Of a DNA stretch of 64,000 nt, positions 26,470 to 39,221 are shown piece after piece; positions within the stretch are counted from its first letter, which is position 1, and each line of letters starts with the position of its first letter. The position numbers and the translations under genes are program-made. This stretch comes from Voacanga thouarsii. Taxonomy: Eukaryota > Streptophyta > Magnoliopsida > Gentianales > Apocynaceae. Location of the stretch: positions 930,001 to 994,000 of the forward strand of contig JANUWF010001815.1 in assembly GCA_026120185.1 (NCBI GenBank), read 5' to 3'. The notes beneath the pieces were generated by a model. The model ran no database searches, was not told the DNA's origin, and saw only the letters and a program-made list of their open reading frames with translations.

Positions 26470-27390
26470 AATTTTATTGATGCAGCACAAGTATCACCAT
26501 CATGTCTTTAGTTTCTTCTGTTACAAATGGAGAGCGATTAGTTGATCTACTGAACATGCTTTCGATGATATCGGGGAGTTCAGACGGTGCTCTTGGTCCC
26601 AGTACATCAATAAGAGCACCGGCTGTTCGAAGGCAACTTGAACAAACAGCAAGTATTGCTTGAACATATGCTTTTAGTGAGAGAGTTGAGGCACATGCTG
26701 AAGACTGAATCATCCGAAAGCAGCCTGTTGGCAAGTACTTCCAGCGTCACAACAGCTGCAAGTTTCAATTGAGCACCAGCTGGGTCCTCACTGTAATCAT
26801 CAACTAACTCCAGTATCCCCAGACGCATATCGCCAAAGCATTTCTGTGTAGTTTTATCAAAGCCGAAGCCACATGTTTCTTGCGCTTTTACTTCATCCCC
26901 TTCTATCATGGCTTTTGCTGGGGGTACTAATCTCTCTCACTGTTCCCAAGAAAACAAAAGTACAAATAATCTATTGGAATAAAATGAGAAACAAAAGTAC
27001 GGACGGATGCTGGATCCAAAAATTCGAGGGTTAAAATTTTATTTGTATGTCTGAAAGTTGGCAAGGTAAAGACACGTTGTGCCAATCACGCTCACGTGGA
27101 GTGGCAGACAACATAACCGAACGGGAAAGGAGGAAGATCATCAAACTGACCCAAGAGTAAAATTTGAAACGGTAAAGCACACAGATTTATACATTGGAGG
27201 TTAGTTTGTGGATCACTGGGAAAGAATTTAGAGTTTTTGGTGGTGGTGGAGGTCTAGCTTTAACTCTTGCCATCACTATAGAAAAGGCTATTTTTCAATT
27301 ATACCTCAAAAGATGTGCAACAATTGAAAGCCTCTGGCTCTGAGCAACTTGGGGCAGAATATCTGCAAAGATCTGAAGGGAAAGTAAACC
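26470..27390 (-). pseudogene. UTP10/HEATR1-like gene fragment
   Basis: Two minus-strand coding stretches, in gene order. About 27300-27385 reads GLLSLQIFADILPQVAQSQR then LSIVAHLLR, followed by a GT donor. About 26474-26930 reads from VPPAKAMIEGDEVKAQETCG through DYSEDPAGAQLKLAAVVTLE to SSCLRTAGALIDVLGPRAPS. This resembles the HEAT-repeat protein UTP10 (HEATR1, U3 snoRNA-associated protein 10) of the small-subunit processome. The second stretch needs a 1-bp shift near 26649 (SSN then LAVCSSCLRT), and a stop follows at 26474. The intact protein is over 2000 residues, so only a small piece is present. Retention of an intron between the pieces means it arose from DNA, not from mRNA. The family assignment is from memory of the sequence style. 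Confidence 0.6.
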
Positions 27391-27414
27391 TTTAGTGGTA
27401 TCAAAATGGGATTC

Positions 27415-27467
27415 GGGCCGCGTAATTCCTGTGAGGGAATTGCGCGGCCCTTTTGCGGCCGCGATTT
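27415..27467. repeat. GC-rich hairpin repeat, copy 1
   Basis: GGGCCGCGTAATTCC, a 6-nt loop, then GGAATTGCGCGGCCC: a 15-bp stem with one G-T pair, followed by TTTTGCGGCCGCGATTT with its own palindrome. A related sequence in inverted orientation lies at 63133-63183. It stands out in an AT-rich region and overlaps the edge of the UTP10-like fragment. Confidence 0.85.
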
Positions 27468-27643
27468 GAGGACGCAGATCATACAACACAGAAGAGGCCA
27501 CGGCTTCTAACTCAAAAGTAGGGTAAAACGTGATCTGGCTTTGGCTCTACAGCGGTTGAAGCCAAGCAGGGTTTCGGTTTCGAGGACGAAAAGTGCAGAT
27601 GAGACGTTTGGCAGTGTGAGTTGATGTTTTTCCTATTACCAAT

Positions 27644-28041
27644 ATGAACTGTTTCAGTTTCTTCACGCCACCATCTTGCCTTGCTCTTTCATCTCCTTCA
27701 ACGAGAAAACCATTGCCATTGTTGAAGTTTCTGTTGCCCATTCACCTCCCCCGTCGCCGAAAAACCATCGTGCTTTTCCTCTCTGAGTTGCTCATTCGCT
27801 CCATCACTGTCAGCCTCTTTCTCTTTCTGTCCCTTCAGCATTGCGGATACTCTCAGTCAGTGTTGAGTACCGTATTTTGCCTCTCTCTTATCACTGTAAA
27901 GAACACCTTACCTTCCCTCACTATCAACCTCTTTTGAAGCCTGGGATAAAAAAAAAAAAAAAGAAGTGGCAAGAGAGAGAGAACGAAGAAGAAAAAGAGA
28001 GTTCTGTAACTTTTGAACCTTGGGATAGCCTCAAAGCTCAG
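27644..28041 (+). CDS. Possible first exon(s) of an unidentified gene
   Basis: From ATG 27644 an open frame of 97 codons begins MNCFSFFTPPSCLALSSPST with Ser/Pro/Arg-rich, acid-poor sequence, like a plastid transit peptide, then a hydrophobic stretch. A second frame continues to a stretch rich in Lys, Arg and Glu ending FEPWDSLKAQ at a consensus donor (CAG|GTAAGA, 28041/28042). Joining the two frames needs an intron or a frameshift around 27880-27960 that I cannot place. The donor is in phase with a candidate exon at 31180-31245. I do not recognise the protein. It could be a non-coding T/C-rich stretch instead. Confidence 0.35.
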
Positions 28042-30095
28042 GTAAGATCATTTCCCTTAGAACAAAAAAGTATTCGGGGCATCACAAGGTTTCATTTAAT
28101 ACAAGTGTTGTTTGGGGTTGGGATATTAACCGTTAAAGTCCTTGGAAAAAATTTTCTATTTACACATTGTTTGGGGTTGGGATGTTAACCGTTTTACTTA
28201 AAGATGTTTTGGTGAAATTTTGCTATTCATTTTATGTGAATGAAATGCAGTGAAAAGAAGGGCAAAAATAGGTCACACAAAGGTTATGTAAAGTAAGAAG
28301 ATAAGTTGAAAATGGAATGAAAGAAATGCTGGAAACAATTTTTGAGTCGGGTGTGGCAAGAGCATGAGTCTCTCTCTGTGCTAGTTGACCTCTCATTTCT
28401 TTTGACTGGGTTTTAGTTGACCTAGAAAGCTCTTAAGAGCACCGTGGTCTACAGAAAGGAAGTAAGTTCTGGATAATAGAAGAGTGGCCTAGTTGGATGG
28501 ATTTCTGCATCACTATTGTTAAATGAGTGGTTGTATTTGATGAATACTAAAAACTGATGATGTAGATGAAAGTTGAGATGGACAACATCTGATGTAGCTT
28601 AATTGACAAATCGAAAATATTAGCCAACTGGAGAAAGTATCAATTCACATTCCTTTACCAGGGCAATTTTGTTAGATACTGTTATGGGAGGATGCTCCCC
28701 CCCCCCCCCCCTCCCCAAAAAAAATGTTGTTCTTACAAATTTTCTTCAGCAATAGATATTCTAATCATGAAAGTTCTCTGCATATATATAGTTTTCTCCA
28801 GAGTGAGCTTTTGATGTTCTCTTTTGGTTTTTGCTTATGGTAACTATTCAAAGACATATAATAGTTTTTTCATTGTCTGATTCTGCCTGTATATTGTCCG
28901 CCTTTATCTTATGCATTGTATCTATGACATTTCAGATTTATGGCTTCAGGAACCGGAATAGTATCTTGGATTAATTGAAACTGTATGATGAACCTCTTGT
29001 AGTTTTTTGTCACTCGAGCATTTTACTTGCTGTCTAATGCTTATAGACTAGACCCTTTGCTTCTTTGTTAGTTTATTTAACTGGATGAGAGCTGCCCAAA
29101 TAATCTTGGAGGAGGTTTTCTTTTTGCAGCTGAACTTTTGTTCTTCTATTATAAGGATCTAATTAATGTTAGGTGTAAACATGTCTATTGCAAAACTAGC
29201 TATTCCAGTCATGTTTCATCACTTTTGCCTATTATGTAGCAGGTCTGGTATTACTTTGCACATTAACTTTAACGATTTTTTTTTTAACTCTCTCTGGTAT
29301 TGTTTGAAGTAATAGGCAAAAGTTTTTTTCATATTCTGAAATTATTCAAACAATATTTCTACTTCCTGGGTCTTTTGGTAGTTTATGCCCATTTAATGAT
29401 TCAGCTAGAAAAGATTTATATCAAATGGAAAGGAAAAGTAAAGATTCAGGCAAAAAAGTAAATCCAAACAACATAACTAGCACTGCCTTGTCTTTAGGTG
29501 CATTTACGTGCTTGCAATATATTTTGTGCATTAGCTTTTGACTGTTGGGTTATGCTTAACTTACTGTATCTACTAGATGGGGGTCATTTGTAAGTAGAGA
29601 ATGTCCTTTTTTTTCTGCATTTTCATTTCAATCCTTCTTTGGGAATAATAACAAACATGAAATGCTTGAATTTGCTGGTCTTGTTTGATTTTTCTTTCCT
29701 TTTTGCAAATTATGATACAATTGGAAAAGTAAATCTCACATGCAAAAAACTGAATTTAATGTGTTTTTGGTGGAATTATGTATGCAGTCACTTTGGCATT
29801 ATTTTGGGCTTCTTTAGCATAAGATTCACTTTGAGTTTTCTCTAATCTTGTGTATCATTTATGAATTTGATCAGTGTTATATAAATGGTGAGGAGTTCAG
29901 TTTGCTAAAAATTTTCTCACTCTACTCAACATCAGTAATGGAAACTCTACTTGTAAATGATTCTGTCCCGTATGATTGCTGCAGTGCTTATTAACTTTAT
30001 TGCTATGAGGTTTTCATTTTCCTATTCTTCTCATCTTTCTTGGATGTTTAGATTATATTTAGGATGCAACAATGTGTTAAATATTTAGATTATAT
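28042..30095 (+). other. Probable long intron; no gene seen
   Basis: T-rich, low in ORFs, as in plant introns. It holds a local duplication (TTTGGGGTTGGGAT at about 28109 and 28170) and a C15 run at 28697-28711. No conserved protein was seen. Confidence 0.4.
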
Positions 30096-30099
30096 TTTG

Positions 30100-30253
30100 G
30101 TGACCAAAGGTCACGGGTTCGAACTACTGTAGAAACAGCCTCTTGGCAAAATGTCATGGGAAGGCTGCGTACATATCGGTTCCCTCCCCCTACCCTCGCA
30201 TGGCGAGGAGCGCTTGGCGCACCGGGGCTAGCCCTAACAAAAAAAAAAAAAAA
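30100..30253 (+). mobile_element. 5'-truncated SINE, Au-like
   Basis: A pol III box-B-like GGGTTCGAACT at 30115-30125 is followed by AAACAGCCTCTTGG, AAGGCTGCGTACAT, GGCGCACCGGGGCTAGCCC and a poly(A) tail. This order matches plant tRNA-derived SINEs of the Au type. The 5' portion with box A is missing and I see no clear target duplication, so it is truncated or its start is misplaced. It lies in the presumed intron of the 27644-39322 gene. Confidence 0.75.
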
Positions 30254-31179
30254 CTCTTGGTTTTCATTGATACCTACTCTTTGTGCAGTGTGGTCTAGGT
30301 GATGCTTTTCGCTGCAGTACATGTCCTTATAATTTTTGTTCATTAGTTATGGCTATGGAATTGTTGTGATTGCAGGGTATTAAACTCAAATGGCTGAACC
30401 AAAGCATGCCATGATATATTATAAGAGTTGTGAAGCTAATTTTGGGTGGTTTTGAATGCAAACAAAGCTACATAAATTAAATGAACTAAAGCTGGTTGCA
30501 TAATGCTCCTGAAAATACGGTTTTGTTATGTTCAATACCATGAACTATTTGGAAGCTTTTAAGGGAGCTTGGTTGAAAGGGTGAATGAAACTCTTTTACT
30601 GAAATAATGTCTTAGAAAGCTTAGAGTTTACAGGTTACATGGAAAAAGTCATAGAAATTTCCTAGGTAAAATTTCTTCTAAAACTGGAATACTGTTTGAG
30701 CAATTTGTGTACGCTGTATGTTTTCTAATTTAACCATATGGAATGGACTTAATTCTGGAACCTTGTGAGTTGAAATTTGTAGATAATTGTTTTAGGAACA
30801 TTTTGAGGTATATTTGACTTGATTTAGATAAATGGATAAAATGTTATAGAGTATATAATGAAAGTTGTCATAGTATGATTGCTGAGAATGGTGTTTTTGC
30901 TTAATTGAAGAAGGTTGGTTGTTTTACCTTATTTTAACCTAAGGGATTGTTATAAACCCTGAGAGATTGAATATACCTGAAGCCTTTGATGTGAAAAAGA
31001 AAATGTTCATGTGGTTTGTAGGATATTTGATGCTTGCTTTGTCTCACCAAAGCAAAATATCTATATAGCCTAGAGTAACCATATAAAAATGGAATAGTGG
31101 TTATATTTTCATTTTTGTTTCTACTTAGTTGAGTTAGATGCTTTGTTTCACCATGGAATATTGTAACACTTTGTTGTAG

Positions 31180-31245
31180 GTGATCTTAATTGGAGGGGAC
31201 AATAAACCTTGGGAAGTATTGAATCCAAAAACTTTCAAATATAAG
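31180..31245 (+). CDS. Candidate internal exon, unidentified gene
   Basis: 66 bp between TTGTTGTAG and GTGAGTTT, both good splice signals. It reads 22 codons without a stop, VILIGGDNKPWEV then LNPKTFKYK, and joins in phase to the candidate exon ending 28041. Balanced amino-acid use in an AT-rich intronic setting argues that it is coding. The protein is not recognised. The solo LTR inserted 102 bp downstream, inside what would be the next intron. Confidence 0.45.
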
Positions 31246-31351
31246 GTGAGTTTTTGTTAGCCGAAAAAACATGTTCTGCAAGTGGTTTTTAAAAAAAATT
31301 CATGGCCACAATATCACAATGTGTAATATTTCCTTTTTTTAACCTGTCCTG

Positions 31352-34300
31352 TGTAACACCCCTACTGAAGGTAACAGCAGAAGCATACCAATATTGGGTG
31401 TTGCCCCGTCCAGATACCCAGACAAGGGGTCTTTATAACAAATAATCAACAGAGTATATAAGGTGCAAAGAGGAGACATCCGAACCTATTATGCTGTCAC
31501 TGTGGTATCATCCTCTATCCGTAGGTTCTTCCAATTTCGGATCCTACAAAAAAAAGTAAGATAAAAGACACGTGTGAGTGAAAAATCACCAGTGAGTTCC
31601 GTGTGTGTGCCAGTGTTTCCCTTAAAAGAGAGTCGATTTTCAAAATCTTTGCTGAGGTAAATTATATAACAGGGAAAATAGCAATGATTGATAAATTCAG
31701 GTCATTTTATCATATACGTTCGAAAAACTGTAATTTTCGAACACATGGCCCCCAATTCAATAAATGCGGGTTCTTCCCCATCTAGAAGTGCGACCCGCGT
31801 GCAAAGTTCAAAGAACTTTTCCTTCGGCTACACAGTCTCTTGTGCCAGGGACTGCGCCTTACAGCACGTCACCCGTGTCATGCCAGAAGGGTGAGCAGCA
31901 TACCAATGTATCTCACTGTGCACTTATGGATCTTTTACTTGTCACCATAAGCCAGGGGTCCTAATTCTGACGTCAATCACCATCAAGGTGGCAAGGGGTT
32001 GAACACACCGAGTGTCCCCGCTCGGTCTCATGTGAACAACCCACCAATCATAATCAACAGGCAATTGCCGGGCTCACAACGGCTAGCCAGAGATGACTTG
32101 TCACAATGTCCTGTCGCCCTGTTTGGAGTAAGACAATCCCCAGAACTGATCAGGTTACTTGGGGTCGTCTATCTCTAACATGGGCTAGTACAAAGATCAA
32201 AGTCCTTGCTGAGTACTCAACGCAACAATACCAACCCCATCTGACTGATCAGGCTAGAGGGTTATCTGATCCCGCAGGATCTTCAATCAAAACATTTTGG
32301 GGCCAAAACAATATTTTCCAAAATCATGTTGAAACCAGATAAAAGGTTTTATTCACACATCAAAATGTGTTTCCAAGAGTAACCGGGTTATTTTTCCCGT
32401 ATTCAATCACAAAAGTCATTTTCTAAGGACATTCGGGTCATCTTACCCATACCAGGTTCCAAAAGACTTTTTGAGGGTATCCGGGTCATTTTACCCTTAC
32501 CCAATTTGAAATATATTCACAAGAGTTCTAATAAGGATAATTCGGTCATTTACCGAATACCCGAGTTCCAAGAGTTTTCATAAAATATTCCAATAAGGAT
32601 ATTTGGATTATTCTCCAAATACCCGATTCCGACATTTACCATTTTTCGAAAATCCCAAATATTTGATCCAAAAGGACTAAATTCACAAAATCTGTGTTTT
32701 AAACATCCAGTAAGGTTTCCAAGCTGAATATGAAATTTATTCGAGTCCGAAATAGCATAAAAGCAAATCTTGCTCATGTAAACCTTAAACATATTCGAGG
32801 ATTTCCAAAATGGCATAAAACATAGCATTTCATGGAAAATCAAAGCACACTAGCCTTTAAAAAGGTTTAGAAATCGATGGGACTCACCTCGTGTCCTAAA
32901 CCTCTCATTCCGGTCACGACCGTCTAACCTCCGTTCCTACCGTTTTTGACATTTCGTTAGCTGTTTGTCACTAAATCTACACCAAACATTGTTTTTTGGT
33001 CAATTGGTGTTTGGCCAAAAAATAGCCATCGGGTAGCCGACGTCCGCCGACGTGCCCGATGGTTAGCCGACGTTCAACCGTCGTTTAGCCGTTGGAGCCG
33101 GCGGTTAGCCGATGCTTAAGAAAAACGTTCAACTTTCGTTCGCATCGTTTTTCCATCGTTTGATCAATTATTTCATTTTCCTTTTTCCACATCCTTCCTC
33201 ACTTTATAAACAAGGGATTCACTTCATGTTTCCCTAATTGTTTTGTCCAAAATCACATAATTAATCACCCTTAAGTCCATTCATTTTCGGACTACTTTTC
33301 TGGAATTTCACTGGTTTGACACACCATTTTGTTTTGCACATTACTTTTAATTTACAGCTCCGATTTGGCTCCATGATATACCAAAATGACCGTGAGACTC
33401 TTAAATTTAATTCAGTATAGGCCATTTTTAGGTTTCTAGTTCCAGAATCACGGTACTGGGCAAAAACAGCCTCAGTAGTTTTGACTTAGTTTCACTATTC
33501 ATTCTTTCCTTAACATTCTGCAATTTTCCAGTTTGACACCCTAACTTGTTTTGCCCATAACATTTAATCCACAAATCCAAATGATGTCAAACCAATTGCA
33601 AAATATCCTTAAGACATTCCTTTACTAGTTACAATTCATGGAGTACCAATTCTATTGTCCATTCTGTTCAGTTTTGCACACAAATTTCTATTAGTAAAAA
33701 TCCCGTCACTGATTTGGCACCTTTTACTATTTTCACCATAACTTTTGATCCGTAAATCCGATTAATGTCAAACTTGTTCTAAAATGTCTCTATGATCCTT
33801 AGCTACAAATATATATGCCTTCTTCGTTAAAATCCAGAAATGTTACATATTTACTGAATATAAAACCTACCAGAATTTTCTGCACACAAGGACAGCTTTC
33901 ATACAACTTCACCTAACTATCACACATAAACTTCTCACAATATATATACCAAAATGATCTCCATGCTTTATATAATAACTTTACTTCAAGTAAGGTAGAT
34001 CTTTACCTTTTCTTTGCTGCGTTTGGAGGCTGGACAGTCCAAGCATCTTCTTGCTTTTCTCTCTCTCTTTCTCTCCTCTCTATTTCCAGTTTCTCCCTCT
34101 CTTTCTTCTCTATTTCCTTTTCTTTTCTCTTCTCCCTTTTCTCTCTTGTTTGCTCCGAAATTCTGGCTATCTAAAGCCATTTTAGTTGGCCTTCATGGCC
34201 TATTTATAGATGTTAGAAGGCTTGTATAGGAAGCTTTGCTTATGTAATGCCTTACATCACATGCTTTTGTCATGGCTTATGTAGGACTCTTGAGTAGGAA

Positions 34301-35260
34301 GCTTTGAAATGTAATTGGTACACATGGAATGATTAACCACAATTTCTAGAAAGCTTTAGGTGATGGCTCATCACTTGTAGAAATTTATGGAAAACTTTAG
34401 AGTGCTCTAGAACCTTAAATAAATTTATAGAAAAAGGTAGAAACTCTTAGAACATTATAGATATTTTCTAATCTTGCATGGCCATGCATAATCAACCTTG
34501 ATTAACTTACTTAAATCAAGATTAACTTAATTAATCTTGGTCAAATGAAGTCAAAAGGTGGTCCAACTTGGTCAAACTTTTCATGCTTGTGGGCCATCCT
34601 TATGTATTTCTTGTGAACCATTCTTATTTATTTCTTGTGGGCCATTCTTCTTTATTTCTTTTTCCTTTTTTTTTTAATTTTTTATCACAACCAATCAAAT
34701 AGAAACACTTGGCCTCATTAACCAATCACTAAAAGACACTTATTTTCATCCACCAATTATAAGAAGCCACACGTCCCATTTCCAACCGTAATTTTTCATT
34801 TTCTTCAGAAATGACCAAAATCGGGTCCGTAATGAAAAATATTTTATTTCACTACCCAACTCCAAAAATTCCACTGAATCCATTGGTAATACTTAAATTC
34901 TTCAATTCCCTCTCTACTTGGTCAAATTTGCGGTCAAAGTCGCTAGCGCGGTCAAAATGACGAAAATGCCCCCGATACCCCGGGTAGCATAATCCGCACC
35001 AAAATGTGCGCCTCATTGCACTGATCAATTTCTCTTTCTAGAGTACCTTAAACTTCTTATTCTTTTAATCTTAATAGCCTTTCAAAAATTTAGGGTTCGG
35101 GTAAAACAAATTCAATAATTACATCCAGGTCCCGACAAAATTTTATTTCTCTAGAGTGTTCGTCTCAATACACCGATCAACTTTTGTTCTGGCCGTTGAT
35201 ATAAATTCTCATCCTATTATAGGTAGTAACCAACCGAAAGTAAAAAGGTGGGGTGTTACA
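31352..35260 (-). mobile_element. 3.9-kb solo LTR, TSD TCCTG
   Basis: TGTAACACCCC...GGGGTGTTACA, flanked on both sides by TCCTG (31347-31351 and 35261-35265). TG...CA ends plus an exact 5-bp duplication identify an LTR-retrotransposon insertion reduced to one LTR: there is no internal direct repeat, gag or pol. Orientation is minus. The plus-strand start carries GCCCCGTCC...GACAAGGGGTC, the reverse complement of the family's 3' end, and a TATAAATA box lies on the minus strand at 34201-34208. It is homologous to 3949-7486. Such a long LTR suggests a large Ty3-type family. Confidence 0.9.
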
Positions 35261-35265
35261 TCCTG

Positions 35266-37799
35266 TGTAGTGTGTGAATGACTTTCAAACTAACTCCATA
35301 AAATTTTCCTTTACAGTAGTCTAACAACTCATAGATAATTGTAAGTTCGTCCATTTTATATATGCTTTCTTAAAGCATTATTTTGCCATGTTTAAATATG
35401 AACAAGATCTATACTTTGCTTATCAACTTTTAGATATTAATGAATCTCTTAAATCCTTTTATCTTCTTAAGAAATCCACCTCTTTTGAACCTCTTTACTC
35501 CCTCACTGTCAACCTCTTCCTTAAACCTCTCCCTTCATCGTTTGTGGTTGCTATCGAAGAGGTGTCATTAACTGCTTTCTGCTTCCCTCATCTTACTACG
35601 TGACGGTGTTTTTAGAGTGGGGACCCTTCTACAAATAACATTATGCTAGTTTAAAGGTGTCTTCTTTTAACTAAATGTCTGTTATTTTTTAGTTTCCTGT
35701 CTTTGTTGTCTATATAATGCCTTAGTTCGAACCCAATATGGAGCTTTTATTGTGTGTTTTCTCTGTTTTTTTATTTACACTTGGTTTATGTTTCTTTGCT
35801 TTCCAGTAGCTTGTGTTTTATATTTTCTATCTACTTTTTTAGAGTTCTACCATTTTCTGTGAAATATTTGATATTGTGGTTGCAATGAAAAAAAAAAAAA
35901 ATGGTTAGAATGCGGTTTAGAAATTTGCTAGATTTATTATTTTTACTTGGTGAAAAAATAAATTTGATAAACAGTGTTTTGTTTCTTGTGTTCTGAATAG
36001 CAAGAGTCAATCATAATTATAACTAGTTTTATGTAACACAACTTAAATAAAGTCCTTATACTTCACTCTGAGCTTTTTTTTCCCCCTTTCTTGCTCCCTT
36101 TTGTTGTTTGGCTCTTGCTAAAGGACCATTAAGAAGGTATATGTGGCTGAAAGAAAATATGAAGGAAGAGAATCATGAATTTTTCATGAAGACTTGGTTA
36201 TTAAAAGCTAGACAAAATACAAAGAAGACTGGTAGGAGGCATCTTTTGTTTTAAGTAGATTTTTTCGTTGCTACTTCCTTAATTTAAAGAGAATTATATC
36301 AATGATTTTTGGAAGGCTATTTTCTTTGTGAAATGAACATCAAAATCAGTGTAATGAATTTATTATGTACCATTAGATTTGTAGTCTTAATTGATGCTAT
36401 AGGCAGTGTTCCATTCTTCAAGTCTCTTGTGTTGTTTATCATTTTAGTTTATAAAAAAGAATTTAATTGGTTCTTTTATCCAAGTTTTATTAAATCTCAT
36501 CTCTTTTGGCATTATTATTATTATTATTTTTCTTTTTTAGCAACTGAAGCTTGTATTTGGAATTGAATCCTGCATTTCTTGAGGGACTTTAAGCTTAAAT
36601 GAAAGGGAGTAAGTATATTGTTGAAAAGTATTAGAATTGTTAATTGAAAAGCATCAGAACTATTAGTTGAACCTTCTTGTATGCTAAACACATGATACTC
36701 CTGAGACTGTTATGCTAAGGGAAAGGAATTAGTAGAATGGGTTTGAAAAAGGAGAAGAATAGCCCCCGGTAAAATGAGTGTGAGTTATCCTAACATAATG
36801 ATTGCTATGTTTTGCTAAAAATAATAATTAGCTTTTGCATGATCATCTAATACTTGTTCTTTTCCTTTCTTTATCATCTAAAAACGTGACAAAGGGAATT
36901 AGAAAAACTATATATAAAGGGCTTCATTTGTCATGTGAGTTGGAGTTCAACCACCAATTAAAACTATATTTTTCTTTCTAAATTTGCATTTTTGTACTTG
37001 TTAATGTTGAAAACCTTTGTTCTTATTCTTAAATTTCTCAAATCTCTTTGAATACAGGACTATCATTCTATCCAAAAAATACGTCATGTTACTGTTATAT
37101 ACATCTTTGCATAAAATATCCTAGTGGTCTGTTGCCTCTAAAAACCTCCTCTTTTTTTACTAGTTGAGCATCCCTCCAATGCACGTGTTTATGTTCACAA
37201 TGTATTTAGGGTAGTAAATTGAATCAAAACTCAAGTGTAGAGTGATGAATCTCCCTGTCATTAAGTATAGCCTGCAATATTTCCTCTTTCAGAATAATAC
37301 CTAACTATGCTTCTTGAGAAAAAGTAAGAGAGATTCATGCCTTGTACGATTGTAGTTTTAGGCTTCTTTTAGAAATGTTGAAGTGAAGTTTTGTAGTTGT
37401 AGTGATTACCCATTTTGAAATAGTAATTGCAGTCGTATAATAAGTTGAAAATTATTATCTTGAAAGTGACATGAATATCATCACAAGTTACATTAAACAT
37501 ACATTTTATACTAACAGGCCGGTTTCATTGTCATTGCGTCATGTCATCAAGGAGGATGCATCTTAATAATGTAGCCACATTCTGAACAACTTTGTACTTG
37601 ACTTGTGCTGTGTCCTTTCAGCAGCTGTGTATTCATTGGATGCATTAATATCTCATTTCTGTTAAGGATTATTGAACTTTTCTCTTTACTTGGGAGTGAG
37701 ATTATTACTGGACAGAGAAACTACTATTGGGCATTTGTTTTGCGTGGAAAACATCCATGACTACTTCTATGGCTCAAAGGCTTCTGAAAGCCTTTGATA
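35266..37799 (+). other. Probable intron sequence; no gene seen
   Basis: T-rich sequence with short ORFs only. A stretch at 35490-35510 (CTCCCTCACTGTCAACCTCTT) resembles 27802-27820 and 27914-27935, upstream in the presumed gene, which may mean a small internal duplication. Missing exons of the unidentified gene may be hidden here. Confidence 0.4.
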
Positions 37800-39190
37800 A
37801 CTTAAATGTGCATCCATGACTACTTAAATGTGCACAATAACTTAAATGTGCTTTTAATTACAGATAAATTGTTTCATGAAAGTTTATTTTTTATAATTCT
37901 AGCAGTATTTTTATTTGATAAAAAAGAGGTATTTTGTTTAATTTTTTTAAACAAAAATGTGATAGTTGTTAGTAATTTTAGTGATACAGTTGTAAAAGAA
38001 TGTATTAATTATTAGTATATGTGCTAAGTATATGGGGCGTCAATATAAGCATGATTAGGGAACCTTTTAGTGCTTTGCGACGATAGTTTACTATCAGAAG
38101 CTCACGTATGATGCATAATAACTTAACCATGTTTTTTTCTACAGAAAAAGTTTTTTATAATTCTAGTAGTGTTTTTATTTGATAAAAAGAGGTATTTTGT
38201 TTAATTTTTTTTAACAAAAAATGTGCTAGTTGTTAGTAATTTTAGTGATACAGTTGTAAAAGAATGTAATAATTATTAGTATATGTGCTAAGTATATGGG
38301 CATCAATATAAGCATGATTGGAGAACCTTTCAGTGCTTTGCGACGATGGTTTACCATCAGAAGCCCACGTATGATGCACAATAACTTAACCGTGTTTTTT
38401 TCTACAGAAAAAGTTTTTTATAATTCTAGTAGTGTTTTTATTTGATAAAAAAAATGGTATTTTGTTTATTTTTTTTAACAAAAAATGTGCTAATTGTTAG
38501 TAATTTTAGTGATACAGTTATAAAAGAATGTACTAATTAATAGTATATGTGCTAAGTATATGGGGCGTCAATATATGCATGATTGGAGAACCTTTCAGTG
38601 CTTTGCGATGATGGTTTACCATCAGAAGCCCACGTATGATGCACAATAACCGTGTTTTTTTCTACAGAAAAAGTTTTTTATAATTCTAGTAGTGTTTTTA
38701 TTTGATAAAACAGAGGTATTTTGTTTAATTTTTTTAAACAAAAAATGTGCTAGTTGTTAGTAATTTTAGTGATATAGTTGTAAAATAATGTAGTAATTAT
38801 TAGTATATGTGCTAAGTATATGGGGTGTCAATATAAGCATGATTGAGGAACCTTTCAGTACTTTGCGACGATGGTTTACCATCAGAAGCCCACGTATGAT
38901 GCACAATAACTTAACCATATTTTTTTTTACATAAATTTTTTTATAATTCTAATAGTGTTTTTATTTGATAAAAAAGAGGTATTTTGTTTAATTTTTTTTA
39001 ACAAAAAATGTGCTAGTTGTTAGTAATTTTAGTGATACAGTTGTAAAAGAATGTAGTAATTATTAGTATATGTGCTAAGTATATAGGGCGTCAATATAAG
39101 CATGATCGGGGAACCTTTTAGTGCTTCGCGATGATGGTTTACCATCAGAAGCCCCACGTATGATACACAATAACTTAACCGTATTTTTTC
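37800..39190 (+). repeat. ~263-bp tandem array, about five copies
   Basis: The phrase TTATAATTCTAGTAGTG starts at 37891, 38155, 38418, 38678 and 38941, steps of 260-264 bp. Each unit also holds TGTGCTAAGTATATGGGGCG, CTTTGCGACGATGGTTTACC and AAGCCCACGTATGATGCA. The last four units agree closely; the first is the most diverged. The array ends just before an apparent splice acceptor at 39221. Confidence 0.95.
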
Positions 39191-39221
39191 CATTTCCTGA
39201 CTTCTATGTTTCCATGTACAG

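Noticed and set aside
30100..30253. tRNA gene
   Set aside because: Only a box-B-like phrase is present; box A and a cloverleaf are absent and a poly(A) tail follows, so SINE fits better.
30077..30343. Minus-strand ORF over the SINE
   Set aside because: It is antisense to a tRNA-derived SINE; its Phe run comes from the poly(A) tail.
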